From assembly GCA_049423065.1 (NCBI GenBank), contig JBMSQB010000054.1:1-31477 (forward strand): a stretch of DNA of 31,477 nt. Direction: 5' to 3'. This DNA comes from SYIM01 sp041182885 (GTDB lineage: Bacteria; Pseudomonadota; Gammaproteobacteria; Burkholderiales; Burkholderiaceae_E). How positions within the stretch are numbered: position 1 is the first letter of the stretch; each line of letters starts with the position of its first letter. The notes below the pieces were generated by a model. That model did no database searches, was not told the DNA's origin, and was given only the letters and a program-made list of their open reading frames with translations. The position numbers and the translations under genes were made by a program. This document shows positions 1 through 12,000 of this stretch, in pieces.

Positions 1-3000
1 CACCGGTGCCTCGGCAGGCGTTGCGCAGATCAACACCACCGGCAACCTGACCTTGGTCTCCGAAGGCCAGGGCGCAGTTCGGGTGAAGAATCTTGCCGCC
101 ACGGGCGGCCGATTGGTGATGGCGGGCGCGGCCAACGGCAACCGCGACTATGAAACCGCGGGGGCGCTCGAGATCGGCGCGATCGAGTCGGGCGCGCGGG
201 CCGCGCTGCGCCTGGTCGCGGGCACCGGCATTGCCATGATCGATTCAACCGGGTTGGTGCGCGGCGGCGATCTCACGCTGCGCGCTGGCGGCGCGATCGA
301 TCTTCGCACCGCGCTTCGCGGCGTGTCGGTCGAGGCGGTTGGCGGTACGATCACGATTGCCGAACAGGCTGGCGCAGGCGATTTGCGCGTCGCCGGTATC
401 GCGGCAGGCGCCCATGCTGTCACGGTGAAGTCGCTAGGCGGCTCGATCCTGCTCGATTCCGCAGTGGTCACCACCGGCAACGCCCGCCTGGAGGCCGCAG
501 GCTCGGTGCGGGGTGCGTCGCTCGCGCCCACCTTGCTGCCGGTTGGCAGTGCGGCGACCGAAGCGGCTGATAGCGCGCTGGCCAGCAATGCGCTGGTTCG
601 CGCGGCCGGGCTCACGATCATTGCGGGCGCCGATGTGGCGGCGCGCGGCGCGGCTGCAGGCAGCGCGCTTCCGCCGTCGCTTGCGGTGGCCGCCAGTTCG
701 CTGGATGTGCAGGCGGGTGGCGATGCACTGATCGACAATCTTTCCGCGGCCGCGCTGACCATCGACCGGTTGCAGGCGGGCAGCACCGTTTCGCCCGGCG
801 ATATCGTGCTTCGCAGTATCGCCACGGCGGCCGCTGCCGATGGCACGGCGCTCACGATCGCAGGGCCGGTCGGCGCACAGGGTGCGGGCGGCACCGTGCG
901 AATTGATGCGGCCGGACGCCAGGGCCGGGTTGCGCTCGCAGCGCCAATCAGTGCTCAGGGCAGCGTTGCGCTTTCCTCGAACCTGTCGGTCGCTCGCACC
1001 AACACTTCCGCGCTGATCTCGGCCGGTACGCTGCGAATCGATACCACGCTCGGCACCACGGCCAGCGCGGGCAGTCGCACCGATCCGCTGCTGGTCGATC
1101 TGCAGGGGGCGCTCACCGGCTCGTTGGGTGGCTCGCTCGCGCTGCGGGAAACCGCGGGCAACCTGTTGCTCAATCGGCTGGAGCTTCGCCAGTCCGATGC
1201 CACCCTCCGTGCCGAGGCACGGCTGGAGACGGCTGCCGGCGCCATCATTGGCGCCACGCCGGGCACAGGCGTAGATTTGATCGCGCCTGTGGTTTCGTTG
1301 TCGACCCAAGGCGGCGGCATAGGCGTCGCGGCGGGCAATGGCACGCCGGGTGAAGCCTTGCGCCTTGCCTCAACGGGCGATCGTCTATCCGAGGTCACAC
1401 TCGATGCGCAGGCGGCAAGCGGTTCGCTGCTGATTCAGGCTGCGGGTCTGTCGGTGGCGGCAGACGGGGTGAACCTGGCCGGCAATGGCGACCTGCTGCT
1501 GGAGGCCTCCGCAGCGTCTGGTATCGGGCTTCGCACCGCAGGCGGCGTGTCTGCGGCGGGTGGGGCATTGAGTCTGGTTGCACTGGCGGGTCCGATTGTT
1601 CAGAACGCCGGCTCAGGCGCCATTCAGAGTCCGGGAGGGTCCATCGAGATCACGGCGGCGCAGGCCATCACACTGGCCGCGGGCACGCAGGTTCGTACCG
1701 CCACGGCCGATGGCGGCGGTTCGATCCGGATCGCGTCGGGTCAGGGTCTCGACGGTGCGCTGCAGGTGGCCGAGGTGCTGGCCGGCAGCGGCGCGGTGGC
1801 GCTGATTGCGCGCGGCGGCTCGATCATCGATGCGGATGGTGCGACCGAAGGCGCGTCGCCCGATATCGTGGCGGCGAGCCTCCTTGCGCAGGCCACCGAA
1901 GAGATTGGCGGTGCGCTTTCGTTGGGCGGTGTGGCCTCCACCCATACGGCGATTGCGACCAATGCGCTTGAACTCCAGGTAGGCAGGCTCGCCGCGCAGG
2001 CGGGCGCCACCGTCCGGCTCACCGACACCGATTCGGTGACGCTGGGCGCGGTATCGGTTTCGGTCGCCCGCGCCGGGCGCGCGATCGAACCCCTCACGAC
2101 CACACTGAACGGATTGCGCAGCACCGGAAGCGGCGACCTGAACCTCACGGCAGGCTCACAGGCGGCAAGCGCCACGATTCGAAGCGAATCCGGCGCACCG
2201 ATTGCCACCGGCGCAGTGGGCGCGGTCACCGTTGTCGCGCAGGGCAGCGCATCGCGCATCGTGCTCGCCGATTCCGTGAGCTCGGGATCGGGTCGCATCA
2301 CGCTGCAGGCGGCCACCACCGTTGACAAGCTCGATGCGCCACAACTTGCCACGTCGGGCGAGGTGCTGATTCGCGCAGCCGACGGCCTTCGCATTGTGGA
2401 TGCGAATGGTGCGCTGGCAACCAGCGGCACGATCAAGCGCGGCGCATCGCCTGGGCTCCTCAAGGTCGAGGGCAATCAAACCGTTTCGGCAGGCCAGGCG
2501 CTATCGCTTCGTCTGTCGGATGGCACCGCAACCGGCTTTGACCGGCTGCAGGTCACTGGCACGCTCACGCTCGCGCCTGGCTCGATACTCGATATCCAGC
2601 TGCGTCAGCCGGTGATGGGCACCGAGATCATCGACACCGAGCCGGTGGACGTGATCGTCACGCCGGGCTTTACGCCGCAGCTCAAGCAGAAGTTTGCGAT
2701 CATCGATGCGGGTTCGATCGCCGGCCGCTTCACCGACGGCAAAGGCCTGTTCGGCTTCAGCTCGGGTACGAGGCTGCTGCAGATTGCTGCCGATTCCAGG
2801 ACGCTTGCGCTTGACACCATCGCGCGTCCGCTGTCGGACCTGATCGACATCCGTGCGCACGCAGTGGCCGATGCCGATCGGCTCGGCATGTTCTTCAACT
2901 CCGATTATTTCGGAACCGAGCGCAGTTACTCGGTGGGCATGACCGTGACCACGGTCGACTTCCTGACGGTGGACGGGCGCTTTGATCTGAAAAACGCTGA

Positions 3001-6000
3001 TGCCCAGCTCACGCTGTCCGATGGCACTTCGGTTCAGACGCGCCGCTGGCTGATCGGTGGCTCGAACCTCCAGGCCTTTGCAGGTCTCAATGGTCCCTAT
3101 CGGCTCGACACGGATCGCGATGGCGATCTGGCTGACGAAACACCAAACCCGTCTGCCGCGGGCTTCGAACTGACGGGCGTTGATCTTGGCCTGTCGATGG
3201 CGTTCGAGAAGCTGCCCGCAACCAGCACCGCCTCGCCGCGTGGCTGGGTGAGCGCCACCGCCACCGCAAAGACCGCTGAGGAGTTCGGCCTGCCGCTGAT
3301 GGACGCCAAGGCCAAGCGCCTGAGTGTCCAGGTGAATGTGGGTACCGATGGCCGCACCGTGGTCGACTACAAAAACGCGCCGCTCACGATTCCGACCGGC
3401 GCCACCGGCGCTGGCACCGTGCCGTCGATGGCCATCAACTTTGATGGCGGCCTGGGCACGCTGATCCGCGCGGCTGCCGACATCGAGCTCCAGGTCGCCG
3501 ACTTCTTCTGGGTGAGCGGCTCGGTGGGCTTCGAGAAATCCACCCGCGACGTGGTGCTGGCCGATGGCACGCCGGTTCGTGCCGACATGCTCGCCTTTGG
3601 TGGCCGCGATCTGAGAGCCTTTGCGGGCCTCAATGGCCCGTATTGGGTCGACAGCAACCTCGACGGCAAGATCGACGGTACCGACACGCCCAACGGACGC
3701 GCGTTCGGCCTGGTGATGGAGGACGTCGACTTCGGTGTGGCGCTGTTTACGCCGGTGGCCGGGCAGGCACAGGTGGCCGATCTGAAGTGGGGCGCTGCCA
3801 CCGCCACCGCGGGACGCGTCGAATTCGTGGGCTTGCCTGACATCACGATCAAGGTCAGCAATATCGGTCTGGACATCAACCTGGTGGTGGGTGTCCCTGC
3901 CAACGTCGATGACGACACCAAGGTGATCAACTTCGCCGCCGACGAAGGCCGGCGCGCGATAGACGTCATCAACGGCCCCAGCAGCACGATCAAGATCGAT
4001 CACGATGGCCGCCTGGGTCAGTATGTGCGCGCCACCGGTGACGTGGAACTGCGGGTGGGCGACTTCTTTGAGGTCGCCGGATCACTGGGCTTTGAGCGCC
4101 GGGCGCAAACGGTACGGCTTGCCGATGGCAGCCAGGTCAAGACCGAACTCATCAGCGTAGGCGGGACGAACTTGAGTGCCTTCGTTGGCATCGGACCGTA
4201 CCGCAAGGACCTCAACCTTGACGGCAAGATCGCCAACGACGAGGTCAATCCGGATGCACGCGGACTCGGCGTGAGTGGTGTGGAGTTCGGGCTCGCCCTC
4301 TTCCAGCCCGAATCCACCGAAACCGCGTATGCGGGCAAGCGCTGGACAACGCTCACCGGCAGTATTGAGCGAGTCGATGCGCTGGTGGGTCTGCCCGATG
4401 ACATCAAGCTCAAGGTGCATTCGCTCGGTATCGATATCAACCTTGCGCATGGCTTTGCTCCGGCCGATGCCGACGGCAAGGTGATCGACTTCGGTACGCG
4501 CACGGTTGACGGCAAGGAGGTGAGCGGGGCGGTCGAGATCGCCACCGGCACGGGCAAGAGCCTGCAACTCACCCTCGATGGCCAGCGCGGTGAACTGATC
4601 CGTGCGGCGGGCGGCATGGAGATCGATGTCGCAGGTTTCTTCCATGCCAGCGGAACGCTCGCGATCGAGAAGTCGGCCCCTGACTTCAAGCTCGCCGATG
4701 GCAAGACCGTCGAGACGCGGATGCTCTCGATCGGCGGCACCGACCTCAACCTGTTTGTCGGGGTGAACGGCCCCTACCGTGTGGACAGCAATGGCGACGG
4801 ACAGGTTGACCTGCGTGACACGGTCAACTCGGAGGCGATCGGCCTCACCGCCAACGGCGGCGAGTTCGGCCTGGTGCTGGCCGATGACAAGGCGAGCAGT
4901 CGCCGCTGGATTGCGCTCGAGGCGAGTGCGGCCGAGGTGGCGCTGGTGGGTGTGCCGGCGGTGACGGCCGCCGCCCGTCATATTGATGTGGCGGTCAACC
5001 TGGTGCAGAACCCCCTGTCTGGCGCCGACTCGCGCACGCAGGTGATCGACTTCAAGGCCAAGCCCTTCGAAGTGTCGACCGGTTATCGCACCACCCGCAC
5101 GCTCGACATTGACGGTCAGCGCGGCGAATCGATCCGCGCCTCCGGCGAATTCGAGATCGGTCTGGGCGGCTTTGTGCATGCCCGCGGCATGCTGGGCTTC
5201 GAGAAATACAGCACCACCGTGAAACTCGCCGACGGTACATCGGTCGTGGTTGATGCGCTCAGCTTTGGCGGCGATGACATCAATGTGTTTGCCGGCGTGG
5301 ATGGCCCCTATCTCATTGACAGCAATGCCGATGGAAAGATCACCGCGGCCGATACGCCCAACGCCGCAGCGCGCGGCTTTTCGCTGGAAGACGGTCGGTT
5401 TGCACTTGCCATCCTCACGCCGCGTGGCACCGCACCAGCGGGCCTTGCCGGGGTCACGTGGGTAGGCCTGGAGGCCGGCGCCGATGCCATCGAGTTTGTG
5501 GGGGGTCCGGATATCGATCTGTCGGCGCGGCGCCTGTCGGTGGAGGCCAATCAGGTCTTCGGGTTGCCCAACACCGTTGATCCCGCGCGGCGCGTCATCG
5601 ACTTCCGCGCGAGTCCGCAGGACATTGTGGTCGGCACCAACCCCACAACGGGCGCGAGCGCGCTCTACAGGCTTGATGTCCAGGGCGATCGCGGCAACCT
5701 GCTGCGGGCGGTCGGTGATGTCGAGATCCGGGTCGGAGAGTTCTTCTACGTGGGCGGCTCCCTCGGCTTCGAGAAGTCGACCCGCGACCTGGTGCTGGCC
5801 GACGGAAGCCGCGTGAGCCACGATGTGCTCACGGTGGGCGGCACCGACCTGCAGGCCTTCGCCGGCCTGAATGGCGGTCCGCTGATCGACAGCAACCAGG
5901 ACGGCACCATCGACAGCGATGACACACCGGGCCCCGATGCGGTGGGCTTCTCGCTTGCGGGCGTCGAGTTCGGTCTGGTGGTCGGAACCGAGCGCGAGGT

Positions 6001-9000
6001 GATCCGCTCGACGCTTGACCAGAAGCTCGCCTGGCGCGATGTGGCGTTGTCAGGTACGAGGCAGGTCGCGCTTGCAAGCGGCGCGGCGGGCGGCACCACG
6101 CAACTCATCTGGCTGTCGACCGATGGCGGCATCACCTGGGCCGCAAGCTCTGCGCCCACCGGTCTTGCCTACGACTCGGTATCGATTTCGCCTGACGGCG
6201 ACACGGTTGCGGCCGTGGTGGCAAACGGTCCGGTGGTGGTGTCGCGCGACGGCGGCAAGACCTGGACGGTATCGGGCGCCCGAAGTGATGCCTACACCGA
6301 TGTTGCGGTGCTCGCCAATGACCGGGTCATGGCGGTCGATTCGGCAGGCCGTCGCAGTCTCGATGTGCTGACCCTCTCCGGCGAATTCGCGGTGGGCAAC
6401 TTCATTTCCCTGAGCGGGCTTGCCGATCAGCGGATCGGCTATCAGGTCACGGCCAATGACCTGACCGCAGATGGCAAGGGCTCCCGATTCCGCGCGAGCA
6501 GCGAGCAGGCGCTTGCCAATATCGCGGCCAAGCTTCGTGCCGCGATCAACGCAGCCTCGGGTTCGAACGCGATTGCCGCGGGCAGCGGCGCCACCATTAC
6601 GCTCACCGCGCGCAAGCCGGTCGCCGAAGGTGGTGGCTGGTATGAGTTTTCCTACGCCGCGCTGTCGCGTGCAGGACGGCTGGCGAGTGTCGCACCCGCC
6701 TCCAGTATGACGACTGCCGCGCTATTCGCGATCACCGGTACATGGCTGCCTGGCCAGACCATCCGGGTGAGCGGGCTGGCACAAGGCGAGATCGCCTACA
6801 AGGTGGTCAGTGGCGACTTCTGGCCCAATTCCGCGACCTTCGGTCTGTCGGGCGATGCGCTGGTCCAGGCCAACATCGCGATCAAGCTTCGCAACCTCAT
6901 CAACGCCATGCCGGATGGGCGAGCGCTTGCGAGCACCAGCGGCAACTTGCTCAAGCTCGACGCGCGTCAGCCGGCGAGCGCGGGCGGCGGCTGGAAGTCG
7001 ATCGGGTTCGCCATCACATCCGGCAGCTCGGGCCGAATTGTGGCGCAGGCGACGCAGGGAAGCCTCGGTGTTCAGACCGACGCGGTCGGCCTGTCAGGCA
7101 ACTGGGTGGTAGGCGACAAGATCACGATTTCGGGCGTCACCACCAACCCGGTCGTCTACACGCTGGTCGACTCCGACTTCAAGGTCGGCATGGATGACAA
7201 AGGGGGCGTGGCCACCGCCGCACAAGTCCAGGAGAACATCGCGAAGCGGCTCTTCACGCTGTTTGACGAGCCTCGGGCGCTCGCCGTCAAGATTGCGGCG
7301 AAAGATATCGAATACCGGGTCGCGGTGCTGAAGGCGCTCAAGTCGGTCAACGCGATTCCTTACCTGCAGGTCAACGACGACGGCACGTATTCCGACAGCC
7401 GCTACGCGAGCGGCGCATTTGCGCTCGGCTTGCTCACGGGCGGGTCGGTGAGCTTCAGCGCTGACGCCGAGCGCCTGGCGCAGGCCAATCGGAAGATCCT
7501 CACGGATGCCGCGATCGCCAAGTTCGAGACCGACAACAAGCTCGGAGCCAAGGAGAAGGCCACCTACCAGAAGGTCAAGGACGAACTCGCCAAGCTGGTG
7601 GCGACCAAGCCCGCCGCCGCTGGCACGGTGGTCGATCCGTTGCTGAGCGGCGGCGTGCTGGTCCTGAAGGGCAAGACGGTTGATCAGACCTTTACGCTGA
7701 CTGGCACCACCACCAGCCAGGGCGGACAGGTGACCGTGGCCCGGGCGGCGGACTTCGAGCCGCTCCGCGGGGCGTTGCAGGTGAGCCAGTCCGATCTGGC
7801 GCAGGGCTTTGTCAATGCGGCGCCGGCTGCGATCCGCAATGCAAACTGGGTGGCGGTTGCGCCGTACGCGGTCAACGACGCGGCGGGCACCAGCAGCTTC
7901 ATTGCCGCCGCGGGCCCGCAAACCTTCGGCAGCGCGCCGGGCCTTCTGGTTCGTGCGAATGTGGGCGCGGATGGTGCCTTGCAGGTCGAGGAAATCACGG
8001 TCAGTCGGGGCCTGCCCTTCAACCTTGCCTGGGCCTCGGTGTCTGCCGACGCGAAGGGCGAGCGGCTGCTTGCGGCGGCCACGGATGGTCGTCTGTATGT
8101 GGCTGACACCACTGTGCCTGACTGGCGCTGGCAGGCCGCCGAGTCTGCGCGCGACTGGACGGCGGTGGCGGTCTCGGCCGATGGCAAGCAGATGGCAGCG
8201 GCTGCGCGTGGCGAGCAGGGGGGTATCTGGGTATCGAGCAATGGCGGGTCCAACTGGCGGCTGGTGATGTCGTCGGCGGGCCAGAACTGGACTGCGCTTG
8301 CGCTCACGGCCAACGGCGGTCGCCTGATTGCAACGGCCGACGGCACCGGAATTTTTGCCACGAACCTGGCGACGGCAGACGCGCCGTTGCCGACCCGGAT
8401 CGGGATCGAGGCAGACGCCGGCGCGGCCCGCCTGCTGGGCATCGACGCGATCGATATCGCGGTCACAGACATCGGGGTACAGGTCAACCTGCCCGGCCAT
8501 GAGGGCGGCCAGGTGATCGACTTCGCGAAGAGCGCGTTCGATGTCGTGACCGGCCCCGATTCGCAGCGACGGATGTCGATGGCGGGCGCCGATGGCGAGC
8601 TGCTTCGGGTCTCTGCCGATGTGCATATCGCGATCAGCGACTACGTCTATCTCGATGGCACGGCTGCGTTCGAAAAGCGGGCCACCTCGGTGAAGCTCGC
8701 GGACGGAAGTACGGTACCCGTCGAAGTGTTGTCGATCGGTGCCTCGCAGGTCGAGGCCTTCGCGGGCCTGAACGGGCCCTATCGCGTCGACAGCAATAAA
8801 GACGGCAGCATCGACGATACCGACACGCGCAATGCCGACGCGATCGGCCTGTCGCTTGGCAACGCGAACCTGGCGCTGGGCCTCTTCTACGCTGAGCCTG
8901 GGGCGACCAATGCCCAAGGCGCCTCGCTTGAAGGCGCAACCTGGACCGCACTCACCGCGCGCACTGCAGCGGTGGAGGTGGTGGGTGTGCCGATGCTCAA

Positions 9001-12000
9001 GCTGTCGGCAACCGAGCTGTTTGTCGAAGTCAATCAGGTCGAGGGGCTGGCCGCAGGCCTTGGCGCCGACGCGCATGTGATCGACTTCAAGGCGATGGCC
9101 GATGCCGGCAAGCCGGTGGCGATCCGGACCGGTCCGCAAAGCACGCTCAATCTGGTCGCGGACGGCAAGCGTGGCGAGTCGATTCGCGCCTACGGCACGG
9201 TCGCTGCGTCGGTGGGCGATTTCCTGTCGCTGTCCGGAACGCTGGGTTTCGAGCAGTACAGAAAAGACGTCACGCTTTCGGGCGGCGACACGGTGCGCGA
9301 TGCCCGCCTCATGGTGATCACTGGCGCCGACATCTCGGCGCGGCTCGCCACTTCGGCCGATGCCGATGCGATCGGCGTCGAGATGAAGAATCTCGATTTC
9401 GGTCTGGTACTGGCCCAGTCCTCGGCGATCGGCGACTCGCGCAGCTGGCTCTCCGTGCGCGGTCAGGCCGAGTCGGTCGCGATTCTCGGCACCCAGTCGT
9501 TGGGCGTGACCCTGTCGGGCAGCAACGTGATGTTTGCCGCCAATATCGGCTTGGGTACCCTCGCCGATGGCCGCACCAATCGGTCGACGCTCGACTGGAG
9601 TGGCGCACGCTCGCTCTCGCTTGCCGCCGGCAACAGTGCCGCGGCAGTGATCGATTTCAAGGGCGAGGTGCTCGAGGTGGGCGGCACGATGCTCGTCAAG
9701 GTGGGCGACGTCTTCCAGGCAAGCGGTTCGATTCTGGTGTCCAAACAGGATCGCGATATCCAGGTGGGCGGCCGCACCGTCGCCGCCACCGGATTCCTGA
9801 TCGGCGCCTCCGACGTGAGTGCCTCGGTGCAGGGCATCGATGTGCAGGGTCTCGACCTGGGCCTGGCGCTGATGACGCCTGCCAACGCCGCACCAGGCGA
9901 CACCCGCACCTGGCTTGCGCTCAAGGCGCAGGTCGACAGCATCGCACTTGATGCCGCCGATTTTGGCCTGTCGGTCAACGACCTCACGTTGTCCGCGACC
10001 AACCTCGGGCTTGAACTCAACCTCGGCTTTGGCGCAGAGGGCCAGGCTCAGAACGAGACGGTGCTCGAGCTGGGCACCAGTGGTTCCGGGACTGCCGCGG
10101 TCAATCATGCGATTGCGGTGCGTACCGGCAAGCAGGTGGCCGGCAAGGACGAGACGATGCTGCTCGACTACAGCGGCACCGGTCCCTATGTGGCGGTCAC
10201 CACCGATGCGAAGATCGCCATCGGGCAGGCGGTGCTGCTCCAGGGCAGTTTCGCCTTCGCACGACTGGGCAACCGCTCAGCGAGCGTGGTGGACAAACAA
10301 AATGCCGCGCAGACGCGGATGATGACGGTGTCCACGCTCTCGGCGCGCAATGTCAACATCCAGCTCGGTGCCGGCATCGGTACTGACGACTTTGTTGGCG
10401 TCTCGCTCGAGGGCGGCTCGGTGGGCCTCATGCTGCTCGAGGATACGCAGGGTGCGGGCAGCTTCATCGGCCTTCGCGCCGGCGCCGAGCGTGCCGCGCT
10501 TGACGGCATCGATGGACTCACGCTCGAGGGCGGGCAACTCATGCTCGCGGTCAATACCGGTCCCGGCTCGGGCGCCTTGCAAGGCAGCGTAGTCGACTTC
10601 ACTGCCGGCGATCTGGATGCCGACGGCAAGGCAGGCGGCACGACGCCGGTTCGGCTGCGCGGCAACACCGTGGCCGACCTCGACTTCAAGAGCACGCGAC
10701 TCGAAGCCGGTGGAACACTCACCATTGCGCTCTCCGACCCGGCGGCTGGCGCCGGTGCGAAGCCGATTTTCAATGCCTCGGGCAGCATCGCCTTCCGTCA
10801 GTCGGGCAACACCCTGCTGCTTGCAGCGAGTGAACTGACCGCCACGGTCAACGTGGCCGACATGAGTTTTGGCATTGTCGACGGCACCATGGCTCTTGTG
10901 ATGCCGGGCGAGGGTTTCGCGCTCGATCTCAAGGCCACGGCAGGGTTGCCGGTGCCCGGGCTCAACAACGTGACGCTCTATGGCGATGTCTCGCTCGCGC
11001 TCAACCGCACCGGTCGCGCGATCGATGAATCGATCTCGGTGGGGTCGGGATCGGTGACGGTCAAGTTTGATGACGCGAGCGATGCCACGCGCTTCTCGCT
11101 CAGCAACCTCGACGCCTCGCTCGACGGCGTACTGGGTGAAACGCTGGTCGATCTGTCCGCAGGTCTGGTGTCCATCCGCAAGGAACTCGAGGCGGGCGAG
11201 AAACTTCCCGTGGTCGACAAGACGCTCGACGATGTGCTGAACCTCTCCCCGGTGGTGAGCCTGGGCGATTACATCCAGCACTATGTGAACAGCTATCGCG
11301 ACAGCGCCTGGCAGTCGCCGCTCGGGCTCGCCAAGCCCACCTATGGTGCGCTGCGGATCCCGACGATTGCCGGGCTCAAGTCGTATCTCGATCAGACCTG
11401 GGCCCCCAAGGCGGGCGTGTCGGCAGGCCTGGACTTTGCGCTCAACCAGGACGGGTTGGCGTTCGGCTTCCAGGGCAAGGTGAAGCTCGGGACCGACCTG
11501 CTGCCGATCGAGCTCGATGCCGGGTTTGATGCGATCGGGCTCAAGTTCGATGCCCGGCTCGATGTGCAGGCGAAGTTCGAAGCCGATATCGATCTCGATT
11601 TCGCGCTCGACTGGTCCAATGGCTTCAAGGCGACCTTCGACCTCAACCGGCTGGGCTTCCAGGGCTCGCTCACAGCCAAGGATGTGGTGCTTGCCGCCAC
11701 ACTCGGACCCGTCGATGTGAGCATCGGCCGCGCCGGCAAGGACCTTGGCGGCAAGGACTATCTGCGCGGATCGCTGCAGGCTGATATTGGCGGTGCCATC
11801 AGCTTCACCGGCGGCGAATTCAAGCTCATCCCGGGCACCAACAACCTGAGCGTTGATCTGCCGGTTTATGCGTCGGTCGCCGGTATCGATCTGAGCGAGG
11901 GCGCTACCACCATCCCGCGCGTAAAAGTTGGCGGTGATCCGTTTGCAGGCACGCTCACGGTCACGACCGAGGGCATGGAGGCGCTCACCAACTTCTCGAA

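Larger units (their letters stand above)
2906..10905 (+). repeat. Tandem ~180-residue repeat units (10 clear, 1 decayed), most with a calcium-loop motif
   Basis: Units recur with the pattern VGDFFxVxGSxGFEK, then VxLADGxxV, then LxxGGxxLxAFAGLNGPY, then a 12-residue D-x-N-x-D-G loop, then GxxLxxVxFGL, then VxxVGxPxIxL, and finally VIDF and LDxxGxRGexIRAxG. The VGDF-equivalent codon of each unit starts at 2954, 3494, 4055, 4628, 5162, 5732, 8633, 9212, 9701 and 10220; a decayed copy lies at about 10700-10905. Spacing is 489-579 nt except between units 6 and 7, where about 2.4 kb is inserted. Units 2 and 6 share nearly identical openings (GFEKSTRDVVLADG against GFEKSTRDLVLADG). I do not recognise a named family for the whole unit. 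The loop resembles EF-hand/dockerin calcium sites, so calcium-stabilised folding outside the cell is inferred. Confidence 0.8.

Noticed and set aside
53..55. TTG at 53 as the start of the giant gene
   Set aside because: The same frame is open from base 2 and encodes similar beta-helix sequence before it. No ribosome binding site precedes the TTG.
3650..5923. Cellulosomal dockerin domains
   Set aside because: True dockerins have two 22-residue loop-helix motifs within ~60 residues. Here a single loop occurs per ~180-residue unit.
6011..8370. Sialidase enzyme
   Set aside because: Asp boxes are present, but I see no catalytic arginine triad, FRIP motif or nucleophile Tyr/Glu arrangement; Asp boxes alone are common in non-enzymatic propellers.
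7094..10108. Long minus-strand open frame (about 1,000 codons) opposite the giant gene
   Set aside because: It is rich in Arg, His, Gly and Ala with no domain or motif, and lies exactly opposite strongly repetitive plus-strand coding sequence. Such frames are expected in G+C-rich DNA.
2906..10905. CRISPR array or DNA-level satellite
   Set aside because: The repetition is at protein level, with units of ~540-580 nt and diverged third positions; no short identical repeats with spacers are seen.
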